DNA from: Eisenbergiella porci
GTDB taxonomy: Bacteria > Bacillota > Clostridia > Lachnospirales > Lachnospiraceae
Direction of reading: 5' to 3'
Length of the DNA stretch: 64,000 nucleotides
Assembly (NCBI RefSeq): GCF_009696275.1
Contig: NZ_VUMI01000006.1
Coordinates: 1 to 64,000 of the forward strand
Under the pieces are notes generated by a model. It did not search any database, had not been told where the DNA came from, and saw nothing but the letters and a program-made list of their open reading frames with translations. The translations under genes and the position numbers were made by a program. This document shows positions 8,304 to 17,295 of this stretch, piece after piece. Numbering within the stretch: the first letter of the stretch is position 1; each line of letters starts with the position of its first letter.

Positions 8304-9230
8304 ATGAATTACAAGAAAGTAAACTGGTATTTCCTGGGTGTGATAATGCTGCATCTGGCGGTGGTCGGGGTTCTGATAGCGCTGCAGAATGTGTATCAGA
8401 TGGGGATGGCCGTCAATCTCCTGGTAAGCGAGCTGATACTGGCGGTACCCGCGGTAATTGCCCTGCTTGCTTCCAAAGAAAAACCGAACCGGGTGCTGGG
8501 ATTTCATAAGCTGAAAATATCTTCAGTGCTGATGATTATCCTCTATACCTTTCTGATGCAGCCGCTGACGACGCTTTTAAATGCGATCAGCATGCTTTTT
8601 GTGGACAATGCCGTCACTTCCATCAGCAATGAGGTGATGAACCTTCCCTTCTGGCTGACCTTTTTCATGATGGCGCTGTTCGGGCCGTTCTGTGAAGAGT
8701 TCTGTTTCCGAGGCGTAGTATACAGAGGTTATCTGAAAAGCGGGAACGTAACGGGAGCGGTTCTTCTGTCTTCCCTGCTTTTCGGGCTGATGCATATGAA
8801 TTTTAACCAGGCGCCCTACGCGTTTGCCCTGGGCGTTGCCATGGCCGTGCTTGTTGAAGCTACGGGAAGCCTGTGGTCCTCCGTTCTGATGCATGTGATA
8901 TTCAATGCCCAGTCGGTGCTGCTGATGTATTTTTACCAGCATTTTATGCCTGAGGTATGGCTGCAGCAGACGCAGGCGGCGGTTACCGCCGAGGATATGC
9001 TTCCGTTAATCGGCATATACCTGGTTATTGCCGTAGTATGTACGGCGCTGGCAGCCTGCGTGCTCGTATGGCTGTGCAGGAACCAGGGACGGGATGAATA
9101 TGCGGCGTGGCTTTTGCAGGAGCGGAAAAGCGGGAAGAAAAAGGGCAGGCTGGTAAGCGTGCCGCTGGTAATAGGTATTGTGGTCTGCCTGGCCTACATG
9201 CTGCTGAACGTTTTTCTCAGCCGGGGGTAA
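8304..9230 (+). CDS. CPBP family intramembrane metalloprotease
   Basis: A 308-residue polytopic membrane protein with about eight hydrophobic segments. The CPBP (Abi) signature is complete: EEFCFRG near residue 132, HMNFNQ near 165, and HVIFNA near 199, the metal-binding residues of this Rce1-like family. Some members mature peptides or confer bacteriocin immunity; the substrate here is unknown. It starts 9 nt after the cvfB-like gene behind AGGAGC, the third gene of this unit. A moderate terminator follows. Confidence 0.9.
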   Translation: MNYKKVNWYFLGVIMLHLAVVGVLIALQNVYQMGMAVNLLVSELILAVPAVIALLASKEKPNRVLGFHKLKISSVLMIILYTFLMQPLTTLLNAISMLFVDNAVTSISNEVMNLPFWLTFFMMALFGPFCEEFCFRGVVYRGYLKSGNVTGAVLLSSLLFGLMHMNFNQAPYAFALGVAMAVLVEATGSLWSSVLMHVIFNAQSVLLMYFYQHFMPEVWLQQTQAAVTAEDMLPLIGIYLVIAVVCTALAACVLVWLCRNQGRDEYAAWLLQERKSGKKKGRLVSVPLVIGIVVCLAYMLLNVFLSRG

Positions 9231-9253
9231 GCTGTAACGAATCCTGTACCTGT

Positions 9254-9281
9254 TCAGTCCCTTCACGGGTACTGAGTTTTT
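9254..9281 (+). terminator. Weak terminator after the CPBP gene
   Basis: TCAGTCCC (9254-9261) pairs with GGG-ACTGA (9267-9275, one bulged T), followed by GTTTTTC. Confidence 0.5.
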
Positions 9282-9302
9282 CTATAAAACGCCCGCATAA
9301 GA

Positions 9303-9339
9303 CAGGCGCGTTGCGCGCCTGGATATTATCTGTTATAAT
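9303..9339 (+). promoter_or_regulatory. Promoter overlapped by a GC-rich palindrome
   Basis: The -35 hexamer TTGCGC (9311-9316) and a perfect TATAAT (9334-9339) are 17 nt apart. The -35 lies inside the inverted repeat CAGGCGCG-TTG-CGCGCCTG (about 9303-9320), a possible operator. Confidence 0.6.
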
Positions 9340-9340
9340 A

Positions 9341-9556
9341 GGGCGTAGGTTATGTGCGGACCGAAAGGCCGCCTGCCGGACAGCTGTTGTAGGACGGCCG
9401 TGCCGGCGGAACGATAATGGCTGGGGGGTCTGTGCGCAGAAGGTGCCGGTCTTATTCCTGTAGGCTTTTTTGGGGAAGCCTACGAAGGAAGCGGATATAC
9501 TGCAGGTGTTGCAGAATATCATGTCGGGGACAGGCATTTTTTGTCAGGGTGAAGGT
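9341..9556 (+). other. Long structured leader, possible cis-regulatory RNA
   Basis: Transcription from the promoter above would give ~210 nt before the next start codon. The GC-rich segment holds several helices: GCGG-a-CC-gaaa-GG-CCGC (9356-9372), GCCGG/CCGGC within 9370-9410, and GTAGGCTT/AAGCCTAC (9460-9482). AAGCCTACG can alternatively pair with CGTAGGTT at the very 5' end (9344-9351), which would allow a switch. It matches no riboswitch, 6S or SRP RNA pattern that could be recognised by eye. Confidence 0.4.
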
Positions 9557-10234
9557 ATGCAGAAATATACGATATTAGGAATTAAATTATATGATTACGG
9601 GGCGCGCGAAGCGCTGCGCAATACAGACAGCTTCCTGCACAACGGGGCGCTTAATACGATTGCGTATATTTCCAGTTCCAACCTGGCGCAGGCATCCAAG
9701 GATGAACAGCTGAGGGAGTGCCTGGAGGCTGTTGACATGACGATTTGTACGGAACCGGATGTGCTTGAGGCAGCAGGGATAGCCGGAAGGAACAGAATCC
9801 GCGAGATTGACGAAAAGGTTTATCTGCGGGAGCTTCTGAAGAAATTTGGCAGAAACCGCAACAGTGTGTATCTTCTGGCGGATACCCATGACAATCTGGA
9901 GGTGCTTGGGGAAATCATTTCCGAATATCAGGATAATCTCCTGATCCGGGGCTGCGGCGCCTATGAAGATTTTGGGAACCAGCCGGAAAGACTTGTTAAT
10001 GCACTTAACGACCTGGCGCCGGATGTGGTGATATCCAGAATGCCGTGGCCGGAGGATCTTTATCTGATGCATGACTATGGACATTTTGTTAATGCGGAGC
10101 TGTGGGTTTCCCTCCCCTTTGGAGCGGTGACCTGGGTGCAGAATCCCTCCCTGTTCGCGCGGCTGAAGCGCAAGCTGGTATACCGGGCTTTTGCACATAA
10201 TGTGAATGAATACAATAAGAAAATGGACGGGTGA
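9557..10234 (+). CDS. WecG/TagA/CpsF-like protein
   Basis: A 225-residue protein resembling the GT26 WecG/TagA family, which adds N-acetylmannosamine-type sugars in wall or exopolysaccharide linkage units. The family-like order is a substrate block (LNTIAYISSSNLAQASKDEQ, then CLEAVDMTICTEPDVLEAAGI), a Rossmann-like strand (SVYLLADTHDNLEVLGEII), a second strand (LLIRGCGAYED), and LAPDVVISRMPWPEDLYLM in place of the usual PDxLxVGxG(x)PxQE block. The divergence means the enzyme activity is uncertain. A long leader precedes it. It stands between a membrane-protease unit and the regulator of the ftsEX operon. Confidence 0.6.
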   Translation: MQKYTILGIKLYDYGAREALRNTDSFLHNGALNTIAYISSSNLAQASKDEQLRECLEAVDMTICTEPDVLEAAGIAGRNRIREIDEKVYLRELLKKFGRNRNSVYLLADTHDNLEVLGEIISEYQDNLLIRGCGAYEDFGNQPERLVNALNDLAPDVVISRMPWPEDLYLMHDYGHFVNAELWVSLPFGAVTWVQNPSLFARLKRKLVYRAFAHNVNEYNKKMDG

Positions 10235-10441
10235 ATGAGCCTGTCTTTTTTTGTTTAGGTTGCCCAGAAGGTAAAAAATAGGATAAATGAAAAAAAAGCT
10301 CAAAAGTGCATAAATTTTTTGAGTTTCCTATGGATCTTTTTGTGGTTTTCAATTAAAATGGAAAAAGGGTGTTACAATAGGCAATTTTCCGGCGGCCATA
10401 ACGTTTGTGGAAATTGCATAGAGAAGGAGTGGGGTAAGAAT

Positions 10442-11530
10442 ATGATATCAAATCAGGTATTACAGACGACAATTGACGGGCTGCGCAGCATCGCACGGGT
10501 TGACCTGTGTGTCGTTGACGTGGACGGCAAAATGATCGCAACGACATCCGAGGAAATGAGCAATTGTCTGGGTGCTGCACAGGATTTTTCCAGATCCCCC
10601 GCAGACAGCCAGGAAGTGCAGGGTTACCAATTTTTCAAAATTTTTGATGAAGCGCAGCTGGAATATATCCTTGTGATCGGAGGCTCCGGCGAGGACGTTT
10701 ACATGATCGGGAAGATGGTTGCTTTCCAGATCCAGAGCCTTCTGGTAGCTTACAAGGAACGGTTTGACAAGGATAATTTCATTAAGAACCTGCTCCTGGA
10801 CAATCTGCTTCTGGTGGACATTTACAGCAGGGCGAAGAAGCTTCATATTCCCACGGACGTGTCCAGAGTCGCGCTGATCATCGAATCGGAGAACAGCAGG
10901 GACAGCAATGTCCTGGAACTGATGCGCGGCAGCTTTGACAGCAATAACAAGGATTTCATCACGGCAGTGGATGAAAATAATGTAATCGTTGTAAAGGAAC
11001 TGGTGGAGGCTGACGCCGGCAAGGAAATCGAACGCGCGGCCAGGACCATTGACGATTTTCTGGAAAAAGAAGGAATTGCGGGCGTGCGTATCGCCTACGG
11101 AACCATAGTAAAGGAAATCAAAGAGGTGAGCCGCTCCTACAAGGAAGCCAAAATGGCACTGGATGTGGGAAAAATTTTCTTTGACGAACGAAACATTATC
11201 GCATACAATGAATTGGGTATCGGAAGGCTGATTTACCAGCTTCCCATTCCTCTTTGCAAGATGTTTATCAAGGAAATTTTCGGCGGGAAAAGCCCGGATG
11301 ATTTCGATGAAGAGACGCTTACCACAATCAATAAATTTTTTGAAAACAGCCTGAATGTATCAGAGACAAGCCGTCAGCTGTTTATCCACAGGAATACGCT
11401 TGTATACCGCCTGGATAAGCTGCAGAAGAGCACCGGTCTTGATTTGCGTGTGTTTGAGGATGCCATTACCTTTAAGATCGCGTTGATGGTTGTAAAATAT
11501 ATGAAGTACATGGAAACGTTTGAATATTAG
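10442..11530 (+). CDS. PucR/CdaR-type transcriptional regulator
   Basis: A 362-residue regulator. Residues ~5-130 form a sugar-diacid-recognition-like sensor domain (LRSIARVDLCVVDVDGKMIATT). A degenerate GGDEF-like segment occupies the middle (VRIAYGTIVKEIKEVSRSYKEA). The C-terminus is a PucR-type HTH_30 (TTINKFFENSLNVSETSRQL, then HRNTLVYRLDKL). It is not related to the YbbR protein also called CdaR. The ATG at 10442 follows GGGG and AAGGAG sites. It directly precedes ftsE in the same direction and may control the cell-wall operon, though the ligand is unknown. Confidence 0.8.
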   Translation: MISNQVLQTTIDGLRSIARVDLCVVDVDGKMIATTSEEMSNCLGAAQDFSRSPADSQEVQGYQFFKIFDEAQLEYILVIGGSGEDVYMIGKMVAFQIQSLLVAYKERFDKDNFIKNLLLDNLLLVDIYSRAKKLHIPTDVSRVALIIESENSRDSNVLELMRGSFDSNNKDFITAVDENNVIVVKELVEADAGKEIERAARTIDDFLEKEGIAGVRIAYGTIVKEIKEVSRSYKEAKMALDVGKIFFDERNIIAYNELGIGRLIYQLPIPLCKMFIKEIFGGKSPDDFDEETLTTINKFFENSLNVSETSRQLFIHRNTLVYRLDKLQKSTGLDLRVFEDAITFKIALMVVKYMKYMETFEY

Positions 11531-11571
11531 GCTGCCGTTTTTTAGGCCGCCGGGATAGCGAGGTGTAGGTT

Positions 11572-12312
11572 TTGGGACTTTTTGGTACGAGGAAGACAAA
11601 AAGGAGAATTAAGGATGACGGCTCCGTCATAGTTCTTGACAGGGTAAGCAAGAGCTATTCGACGGGCGCTCCTGCTTTGAACGGAGTGAACCTGCGGGTA
11701 AAAAAGGGAGAGTTTGTTTTTATCGTGGGTGACAGCGGTTCCGGAAAGTCCACCCTCATCAAGCTTCTGCTGCGGGAACTGACGCCCACCTCCGGCACCA
11801 TTCTGGTGAACGGACAGAGCGTGGCGGATTTGAAGCCGCGCCAGATACCAAGGTACAGAAGGAACCTGGGGATCGTATTCCAGGATTTCCGTCTGCTGAA
11901 GGACAGGAATGTCTATGAGAACGTGGCGTTCGCACAGCGGATCATCCAGGTACCCACAAAGGAAATCAAACGGAATGTCCCGGCGATTCTGGCGACCGTG
12001 GGGCTTGCGGGGAAATATAAGGCAAAGCCGAAGCAGCTTTCCGGCGGGGAGCAGCAGAGAGTGGCCTTGGCCAGGGCGCTGATCAACAGGCCGCCCATCC
12101 TGCTTGCCGACGAACCTACCGGAAACCTGGATCCCAAGAACTCCTGGGAAATCATGAAGCTTCTGGAGAAAATCAACGAAGGGGGAACCACAATACTGGT
12201 AGTAACCCACAACCGTGAAATCGTAAATGAAATGCGTAAGCGGGTTGTTACGATGAAGAAAGGCGTCATCGTGAGCGACGAAGAAAAAGGTGGTTATATC
12301 GATGAGAATTAG
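11572..12312 (+). CDS. ftsE: Cell-division ABC transporter ATPase FtsE
   Basis: A 246-residue ABC ATPase that pairs with FtsX to gate peptidoglycan hydrolysis. It has Walker A GDSGSGKST, the Q-loop in VFQDFRLL, the signature LSGGEQQRVALARA, Walker B ILLADEPTGNLDP and the H-loop in VVTHNRE. The predicted start is a TTG at 11572, 6-7 nt behind GAGGTG. No better in-frame start exists, and this gives an ~18-residue basic extension before the usual FtsE start. It overlaps ftsX by 11 nt. Confidence 0.95.
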   Translation: MGLFGTRKTKRRIKDDGSVIVLDRVSKSYSTGAPALNGVNLRVKKGEFVFIVGDSGSGKSTLIKLLLRELTPTSGTILVNGQSVADLKPRQIPRYRRNLGIVFQDFRLLKDRNVYENVAFAQRIIQVPTKEIKRNVPAILATVGLAGKYKAKPKQLSGGEQQRVALARALINRPPILLADEPTGNLDPKNSWEIMKLLEKINEGGTTILVVTHNREIVNEMRKRVVTMKKGVIVSDEEKGGYIDEN

Positions 12313-13201
12313 TACATTTTTTTATACGCTGAAACAGGGTATTATCAATATTTTCCGTAATAAATGGTTTTCTCTCGCTTCAGTGGCGACTATCAGCGCC
12401 TGCCTGTTTCTTTTCGGATTGTTTTATGCGGTGATTGCCAACTTCCAGAGTATTGTGAAAACGGCGGAGGAAGGCGTGTCGGTTACGATTTTCTTCCAGC
12501 CGGGTACCACGGAAGAGCAGATGAAGGAAATCGGGGATAAGATAGAGGCGCGGGAAGAGGTGTCCAAGGTGGAATTTACCTCTGCGGATGAAGCCTGGGA
12601 TTATTACAGGGCAAACTGGATTCCTGAGGAATTTTCTGACGGCTTCCCGGATAACCCCCTTGAGAATTCGGCCAGCTACGCGATCTATATGAAGGATATC
12701 GCGGAGCAGGCGGCGCTGGTGGATTATCTGAACACCATACCGGAGATCAAGACGGTCAACCAGTCGGAGCTTGCGGCAACCACCCTGACGGGTGTGAATG
12801 CACTTGTGGCATATGTGTCGGCGGGCATTATCCTGATCCTGCTGCTGGTTTCTGTTTTCCTGATCAGCAATACTGTTACCATTGGTATTTCTGTCAGAAA
12901 GGAAGAAATCAGTATTATGAAATATATCGGAGCGACGGATTTCTTTGTAAGGGCGCCCTTCGTAATTGAGGGTATCCTGATAGGTATCCTCGGATCCGCA
13001 TTCCCTCTGGGAACGATTTATGTGTTATACAATAAGGTTGTGGATTATATAGGGACCAAATTTTCCGTACTGTCTAATCTGCTGCATTTCCTGCCTGTAA
13101 ATACAATTTTTACAACATTGGCCCCGGTCATAGTAATCGTTGGCGTGGGCATCGGTTTCATGGGTAGTTTCATTACGGTCCGCAAGCATCTGCGTGTCTG
13201 A
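12302..13201 (+). CDS. ftsX: Cell-division permease-like protein FtsX
   Basis: A 299-residue membrane protein, with one N-terminal TM segment (about 20-45), a large extracellular loop (about 50-165, starting VTIFFQPGTTEEQMKEI) and three C-terminal TM segments (about 170-295). In the family the loop binds a wall hydrolase and the C-terminal part forms the FtsE-driven helix bundle. The motif SVRKEEISIMKYIGATDFFVRAPF is the conserved coupling region. ATG 12302 lies inside the end of ftsE behind AAGGTGG; a GTG at 12290 is less likely. Confidence 0.95.
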   Translation: MRISTFFYTLKQGIINIFRNKWFSLASVATISACLFLFGLFYAVIANFQSIVKTAEEGVSVTIFFQPGTTEEQMKEIGDKIEAREEVSKVEFTSADEAWDYYRANWIPEEFSDGFPDNPLENSASYAIYMKDIAEQAALVDYLNTIPEIKTVNQSELAATTLTGVNALVAYVSAGIILILLLVSVFLISNTVTIGISVRKEEISIMKYIGATDFFVRAPFVIEGILIGILGSAFPLGTIYVLYNKVVDYIGTKFSVLSNLLHFLPVNTIFTTLAPVIVIVGVGIGFMGSFITVRKHLRV

Positions 13202-13240
13202 TAAGACGAAGCGGTTTGTCTGTGCGGTGCGGTGGAGAAT

Positions 13241-14467
13241 ATGATAAAGAACAGAAGAGATATCAGTCTTTTGCTCTGCCTTGTGCTTCTTTTTTCCTGG
13301 TTTTTTCCGGAAATAGGAAGCGAAGCGGCAACCTCCAGCGAACTGGAGCAGAGCATTAAGGAAAAGGAATCTGCGATAACGGAGGCACAGGAGCAGAAAA
13401 AACAGCTTCAGTCCACAATGTCGGATATACAGGCCATGGTAGACAGCCTGGAGAACTCCAAAAATGACCTGGAGGCATATGTAAAGCAGCTGGATGGCAA
13501 TCTTGCACAGATTCAGTCTAAAATAAATGAGCTGAAGTCCATGATTACTGAAAAGGAAGAGGAAATCAGGGAGACCCAGAAGCAGCTGGAGGAAGCCATT
13601 GAGCGGGAGGAGCAGCAGTATGCGGCCATGAAGGTGCGCATCCAGTATTCCTATGAACGGGGAAGCAGTAACTATATTGAGATGCTGCTGGCTTCAAAGA
13701 GCTTTGGGGAATTTCTCAACAATGCCAATTACATGGAGCAGATGAATGAATATGACCAGCGGCAGCTGGAAGAGTACCAGAAGAACCGTGAACTGGTGGA
13801 AACGTGTAAAAAGGCGCTGGAGGAAGAGCAGGAGGTGCTGGAGCAGGCCAAGGCTGAGGTGGAAAAGGAAGAAGCCGGCCTGGAAACGCTGATCAGCCAG
13901 AAGGAACAGCAGATTACTGCTTTTCAGGGCGATATCAGCAATAAAGAGGCTGCCATCAAGGAATATGAAGCGGATATTGCGGCGCAGAATTCCACAATCG
14001 CCGCTTTGGAAGCGGCGGCAGCGGCGGAAAGAAAGCAGCTGGAGGAATTAAATAAGCCGAAGGTGACCTATGACGGAGGCATGTTCCAGTTCCCGCTTAC
14101 TTCTTATAAAAGGATTTCAGATGAATACGGCTACAGAATCCATCCGACGCTTGGTGTGAAGAAGTTCCATAACGGTGTGGATTTTGCAGCGGCCAGCGGC
14201 ACGCCGATACTGGCGGCCTATGACGGAACCGTGGTGGGCGCCGCATATAACAGCTCCATGGGAAATTACGTCATGCTCAACCATGGGGACGGGCTTTATA
14301 CAATTTACATGCATGCTTCCTCACTGAATGTCTCCCAGGGGCAGACGGTGACCAAAGGACAGCAGATCGCAGCGGTAGGCTCCACGGGACGTTCCACCGG
14401 ACCTCATCTGCATTTCAGTGTGAGATTGAACGGGGAATATGTAAACCCCTGGAATTATTTAAAATAG
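13241..14467 (+). CDS. Secreted coiled-coil M23 peptidase, likely FtsEX partner
   Basis: About 408 residues. A signal peptide (RRDISLLLCLVLLFSWFF, cleavage near SEAA) is followed by long coiled coils (about 30-265, rich in E, Q and K) and a C-terminal LytM/M23 domain. The zinc site looks complete: FHNGVD for the HxxxD, YMHAS, and GPHLHF. In Proteobacteria the FtsEX partner EnvC has a degenerate M23 domain that activates other enzymes, whereas here the partner probably cuts peptidoglycan itself. Start ATG 13241 has a close GGTGGAG; GTG 13232 is an alternative. The position right after ftsX supports the pairing. Confidence 0.9.
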   Translation: MIKNRRDISLLLCLVLLFSWFFPEIGSEAATSSELEQSIKEKESAITEAQEQKKQLQSTMSDIQAMVDSLENSKNDLEAYVKQLDGNLAQIQSKINELKSMITEKEEEIRETQKQLEEAIEREEQQYAAMKVRIQYSYERGSSNYIEMLLASKSFGEFLNNANYMEQMNEYDQRQLEEYQKNRELVETCKKALEEEQEVLEQAKAEVEKEEAGLETLISQKEQQITAFQGDISNKEAAIKEYEADIAAQNSTIAALEAAAAAERKQLEELNKPKVTYDGGMFQFPLTSYKRISDEYGYRIHPTLGVKKFHNGVDFAAASGTPILAAYDGTVVGAAYNSSMGNYVMLNHGDGLYTIYMHASSLNVSQGQTVTKGQQIAAVGSTGRSTGPHLHFSVRLNGEYVNPWNYLK

Positions 14468-14501
14468 TTTACTATATACTAGAACAGGACGTAAACTTTG
14501 G

Positions 14502-14548
14502 AACCGGGCGGGGGCAGCGGATAAAGCTTGCAGCCCGGTTTTTATTTT
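14502..14548 (+). terminator. Terminator after the M23 peptidase gene
   Basis: AACCGGGC (14502-14509) pairs with GCCCGGTT (14533-14540), followed by TTTATTTT. A 23-nt loop makes it weaker than average, so some read-through into ctpA is possible. Confidence 0.6.
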
Positions 14549-14613
14549 CCGGAGCCACTGACGGATAAACATTTAGTAAAACGGCCTGACAGCCGCAGGA
14601 ATCGAGGTTAACG

Positions 14614-15861
14614 ATGAGTAATAAGAAAAGCTTCTTGGGAGGGATAGTTACAGGAGTACTGGCGGCAGCGCTGATTTTAAGCGGTGTTTTCATGGGGCGT
14701 TCCGCCTGGAATCTGTTTCAGGCGTCAAGAGCGCAGGAGGCAGCGTCACAGAGCGCGGCGGAAAACACAGGCAGCGATACTGTTGCCAATCAGCGGACTA
14801 TGGATAAGCTGAAGCTGCTGGAGGATACCATAGGGAAGTATTATCTGGAAGGCGTGGACGAACAGACACTGGAAAAAGGCGTGTACGATGGGCTGGTTAA
14901 AGCTCTGGGAGATCCTTACTCCGTTTATTATTCAGCTGAGGAACTGAAAGAGCTGCAGGACAAAACTGAGGGTATCTATTATGGCATCGGCGCTTATATC
15001 GGCATTGATGCGGACACCAGCCTGCCCCGCCTGACGGGGATTATCGAAGGTACGCCCGCCCAGGAAAGCGGGCTGCGGGCAGGAGATCTTCTTTATAAGG
15101 TGGATGGGGAAGAGGTCCAGGGACTGGAGCTGACGCAGGTAGTCAGCAAAGTAAAGGGCGAGGAAGGCACTACGGTGCATCTGACCATTATCAGAGAGGG
15201 TGAGTCGGACTATCTGGAAATTGACGTTGTGCGCAGAAAGGTGGAAAGCCCTACTGTTAACCAGAAGATGCTGGACAACAACATCGGATATATCCAGATT
15301 ACCGAGTTTGACACGGTAACCCTGGATCAGTTTACGGAAGCCCTGGCAGTATGCCGCGGTTCGGGAATGAAGGGGCTGATTCTTGATCTGAGAGGAAACC
15401 CGGGTGGAAATCTGAACACGGTCTGCGATATCGCCCGCGAGATCCTTCCCAAAGGCCTGATTGTATATACGGAAGACAAGAACGGGAAAAGGACGGAATA
15501 TACCTGCGATGGAACAAACCAGATGAAGGAGCCGCTGGTAGTCCTTGTTGACAGCGGCAGCGCCAGTGCTTCGGAGATCCTGGCCGGGGCGATTAAGGAT
15601 TATGGAATCGGAACGCTGGTGGGCACAACGACCTTTGGAAAGGGTATTGTGCAGCGGATTATTTCCCTTTCCGATGGATCGGCTGTAAAGCTTACCGTGA
15701 GTAACTATTATACCCCGAATGGGAACAATATCCATAAAATCGGTATTGCACCGGATATTGAGGAGAAGTTTGACGGGGAAGCTTATTATAATGACGGTGT
15801 GGATAACCAGCTGAATAAGGCGATTGAAGTAATGAACGGGAAGCTGGGGGATGGGCAGTAA
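14614..15861 (+). CDS. ctpA: C-terminal processing peptidase, S41 family
   Basis: A 415-residue serine protease anchored by an N-terminal TM segment (GIVTGVLAAALILSGVFMG). A PDZ domain (about 115-200, GIGAYIGIDADTSLPRLTGI...AGDLLYKVDGEEVQG) is followed by the S41 domain with the nucleophile in DSGSASASEILAGA and the general-base lysine in TFGKGIVQ. Such proteases act outside the membrane on wall-associated substrates, often hydrolases and their regulators. Its place behind ftsEX and the M23 hydrolase suggests it may process them (inference). SD is GAGGTTAACG-ATG. Confidence 0.95.
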   Translation: MSNKKSFLGGIVTGVLAAALILSGVFMGRSAWNLFQASRAQEAASQSAAENTGSDTVANQRTMDKLKLLEDTIGKYYLEGVDEQTLEKGVYDGLVKALGDPYSVYYSAEELKELQDKTEGIYYGIGAYIGIDADTSLPRLTGIIEGTPAQESGLRAGDLLYKVDGEEVQGLELTQVVSKVKGEEGTTVHLTIIREGESDYLEIDVVRRKVESPTVNQKMLDNNIGYIQITEFDTVTLDQFTEALAVCRGSGMKGLILDLRGNPGGNLNTVCDIAREILPKGLIVYTEDKNGKRTEYTCDGTNQMKEPLVVLVDSGSASASEILAGAIKDYGIGTLVGTTTFGKGIVQRIISLSDGSAVKLTVSNYYTPNGNNIHKIGIAPDIEEKFDGEAYYNDGVDNQLNKAIEVMNGKLGDGQ

Positions 15862-16033
15862 ACTGTTGGCCGCACGTGTTTGCCGTGCAGGGCTGTGATA
15901 CAATGGGTACGGTATCATAGCTCTGTTTTTATATAAATATTGAAGAAAAGAATTGAAGTTGAGGACGAAGCGGTTATTCGAAGGCTTCGAAAGAACAGGA
16001 TTGATAAAATCAAGCGATTCAGCGAGGTGGATT

Positions 16034-17044
16034 ATGGATATAAAAGAAATAATTGACAGTAATTTCAGAGGGAATATATACGTTGTCCAAGACGGTAAGG
16101 TGATAATAGAAAATGTATCAGGCTTTGCTGATTTGGCCAATGAAATTCCAAATACGATGGAAACAAAATTTGCAAGCGCATCAGCAGGAAAAGTCTTTGT
16201 TGCGGTAGCCATTTTGCAGTTAATTGAACAAGGGAAACTGAATTTTGATGATACATTAGGAAAACTGCTGGATATTGATTTGCACGATATAGATGCAGAT
16301 GTGACAGTAGAACAATTATTAAATCATACTTCGGGAGTCCCGGATTATTTTGATGAAAGCATTATGGACGAATACGAGGATTTATGGGTTGATTTTCCTA
16401 ATTACAAAATCAGACATAACAATGACCTGCTCCCGTTGTTTATAGAGAAGCCTATGATGTATCCGAAGGGTGAAAAATTCCAATATAATAATTCAGGGTA
16501 TGTGCTGCTTGCGTCAATAATTGAAAAAGTAACGGGAATGTATTTTGACAAATATCTGCAGACAAATATCTTTGATGTATGCGGTATGAGCGGAACGGGT
16601 TACTATGCACTGGACAGATTACCGGCAAAATGTGCAAATAATTATATTTATTGTGCTGACACAGATGATTACCGTACCAATATTTTTTCTGTTGATGTAA
16701 ATGGAACAGGCGCAGGGGGAGCGTTTATCACGGTAAAAGATATCCTTAGCTTTTGGACGAATTTATTGAGCGGAAAACTTATTTCAAAGGAGCTTCTCTC
16801 AAAAATGTTTACTAAGCAAAGCGGGGACGGTATTGATGCCGAAGAAGGCTATTATGGCTATGGGATATGGATTATTGACAATCCATGTGGCAAAGACTTT
16901 GTTTACTTTCAGGGCTGTGACCCCGGTGTGAGTTTTATTTCTGAATATAATCCTAATAATGGCATGATTACTGTTTTGGTAAGTAATTATGGGGATAATG
17001 TTTGGAAAGAAATGAGAAAGATCAGAAAGAAATTTTATAAGTAG
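16034..17044 (+). CDS. Serine hydrolase, beta-lactamase class C-like
   Basis: A 336-residue protein of the class C beta-lactamase/penicillin-binding-like family. It has the SxxK motif in FASASAGKVF (Ser about residue 49), HTSGVPDYF, and the YxN motif in FQYNNSGYVLL. No signal peptide or TM segment is visible, so it is probably cytoplasmic; such proteins are often esterases or peptidases rather than lactamases. ATG 16034 follows GAGGTGG closely. Base composition is clearly more AT-rich than the neighbouring genes, and it opens the accessory block up to 20.5 kb, suggesting acquisition by transfer. Confidence 0.85.
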   Translation: MDIKEIIDSNFRGNIYVVQDGKVIIENVSGFADLANEIPNTMETKFASASAGKVFVAVAILQLIEQGKLNFDDTLGKLLDIDLHDIDADVTVEQLLNHTSGVPDYFDESIMDEYEDLWVDFPNYKIRHNNDLLPLFIEKPMMYPKGEKFQYNNSGYVLLASIIEKVTGMYFDKYLQTNIFDVCGMSGTGYYALDRLPAKCANNYIYCADTDDYRTNIFSVDVNGTGAGGAFITVKDILSFWTNLLSGKLISKELLSKMFTKQSGDGIDAEEGYYGYGIWIIDNPCGKDFVYFQGCDPGVSFISEYNPNNGMITVLVSNYGDNVWKEMRKIRKKFYK

Positions 17045-17209
17045 TATTGTAAAGGTTCAGGATGGTGCGCTGAACTGTTGCCAGAGAAGAAAAAAGCCTC
17101 GATATGTATTGCTCTTGTGCCATTGCTTTCTGGGCTGTCTGGTTAATGAAAGCTATATGAGGGGGCTCTTGCATAACTGAGTCTGTCCATTTATTTTTTC
17201 ATCTACCTA

Positions 17210-17269
17210 TTGAATATTTCGTCCATATTAAACTATAATATGGACGAAAGGGTAAAAGGCTGGACGAAA
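17210..17269 (+). promoter_or_regulatory. Fic-gene promoter covered by a TTTCGTCCA palindrome
   Basis: TTGAAT (17210-17215) and TATAAT (17234-17239) are 18 nt apart. A perfect 14-bp inverted repeat, TTTCGTCCATATTA (17217-17230) with TAATATGGACGAAA (17236-17249), spans the spacer and the -10 box. A third copy of the 9-mer (TGGACGAAA) lies at 17261-17269. This arrangement is typical of a repressor operator. Confidence 0.7.
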
Positions 17270-17295
17270 AGATTCTGTCAAAGCCGGGTACGGAT

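Noticed and set aside
9341-9556. SRP RNA or 6S RNA gene
   Set aside because: GAAGGAAGC at about 9484 resembles part of the SRP loop, but the rest of the SRP helix 8 consensus is missing, and no long closing stem of 6S type is formed.
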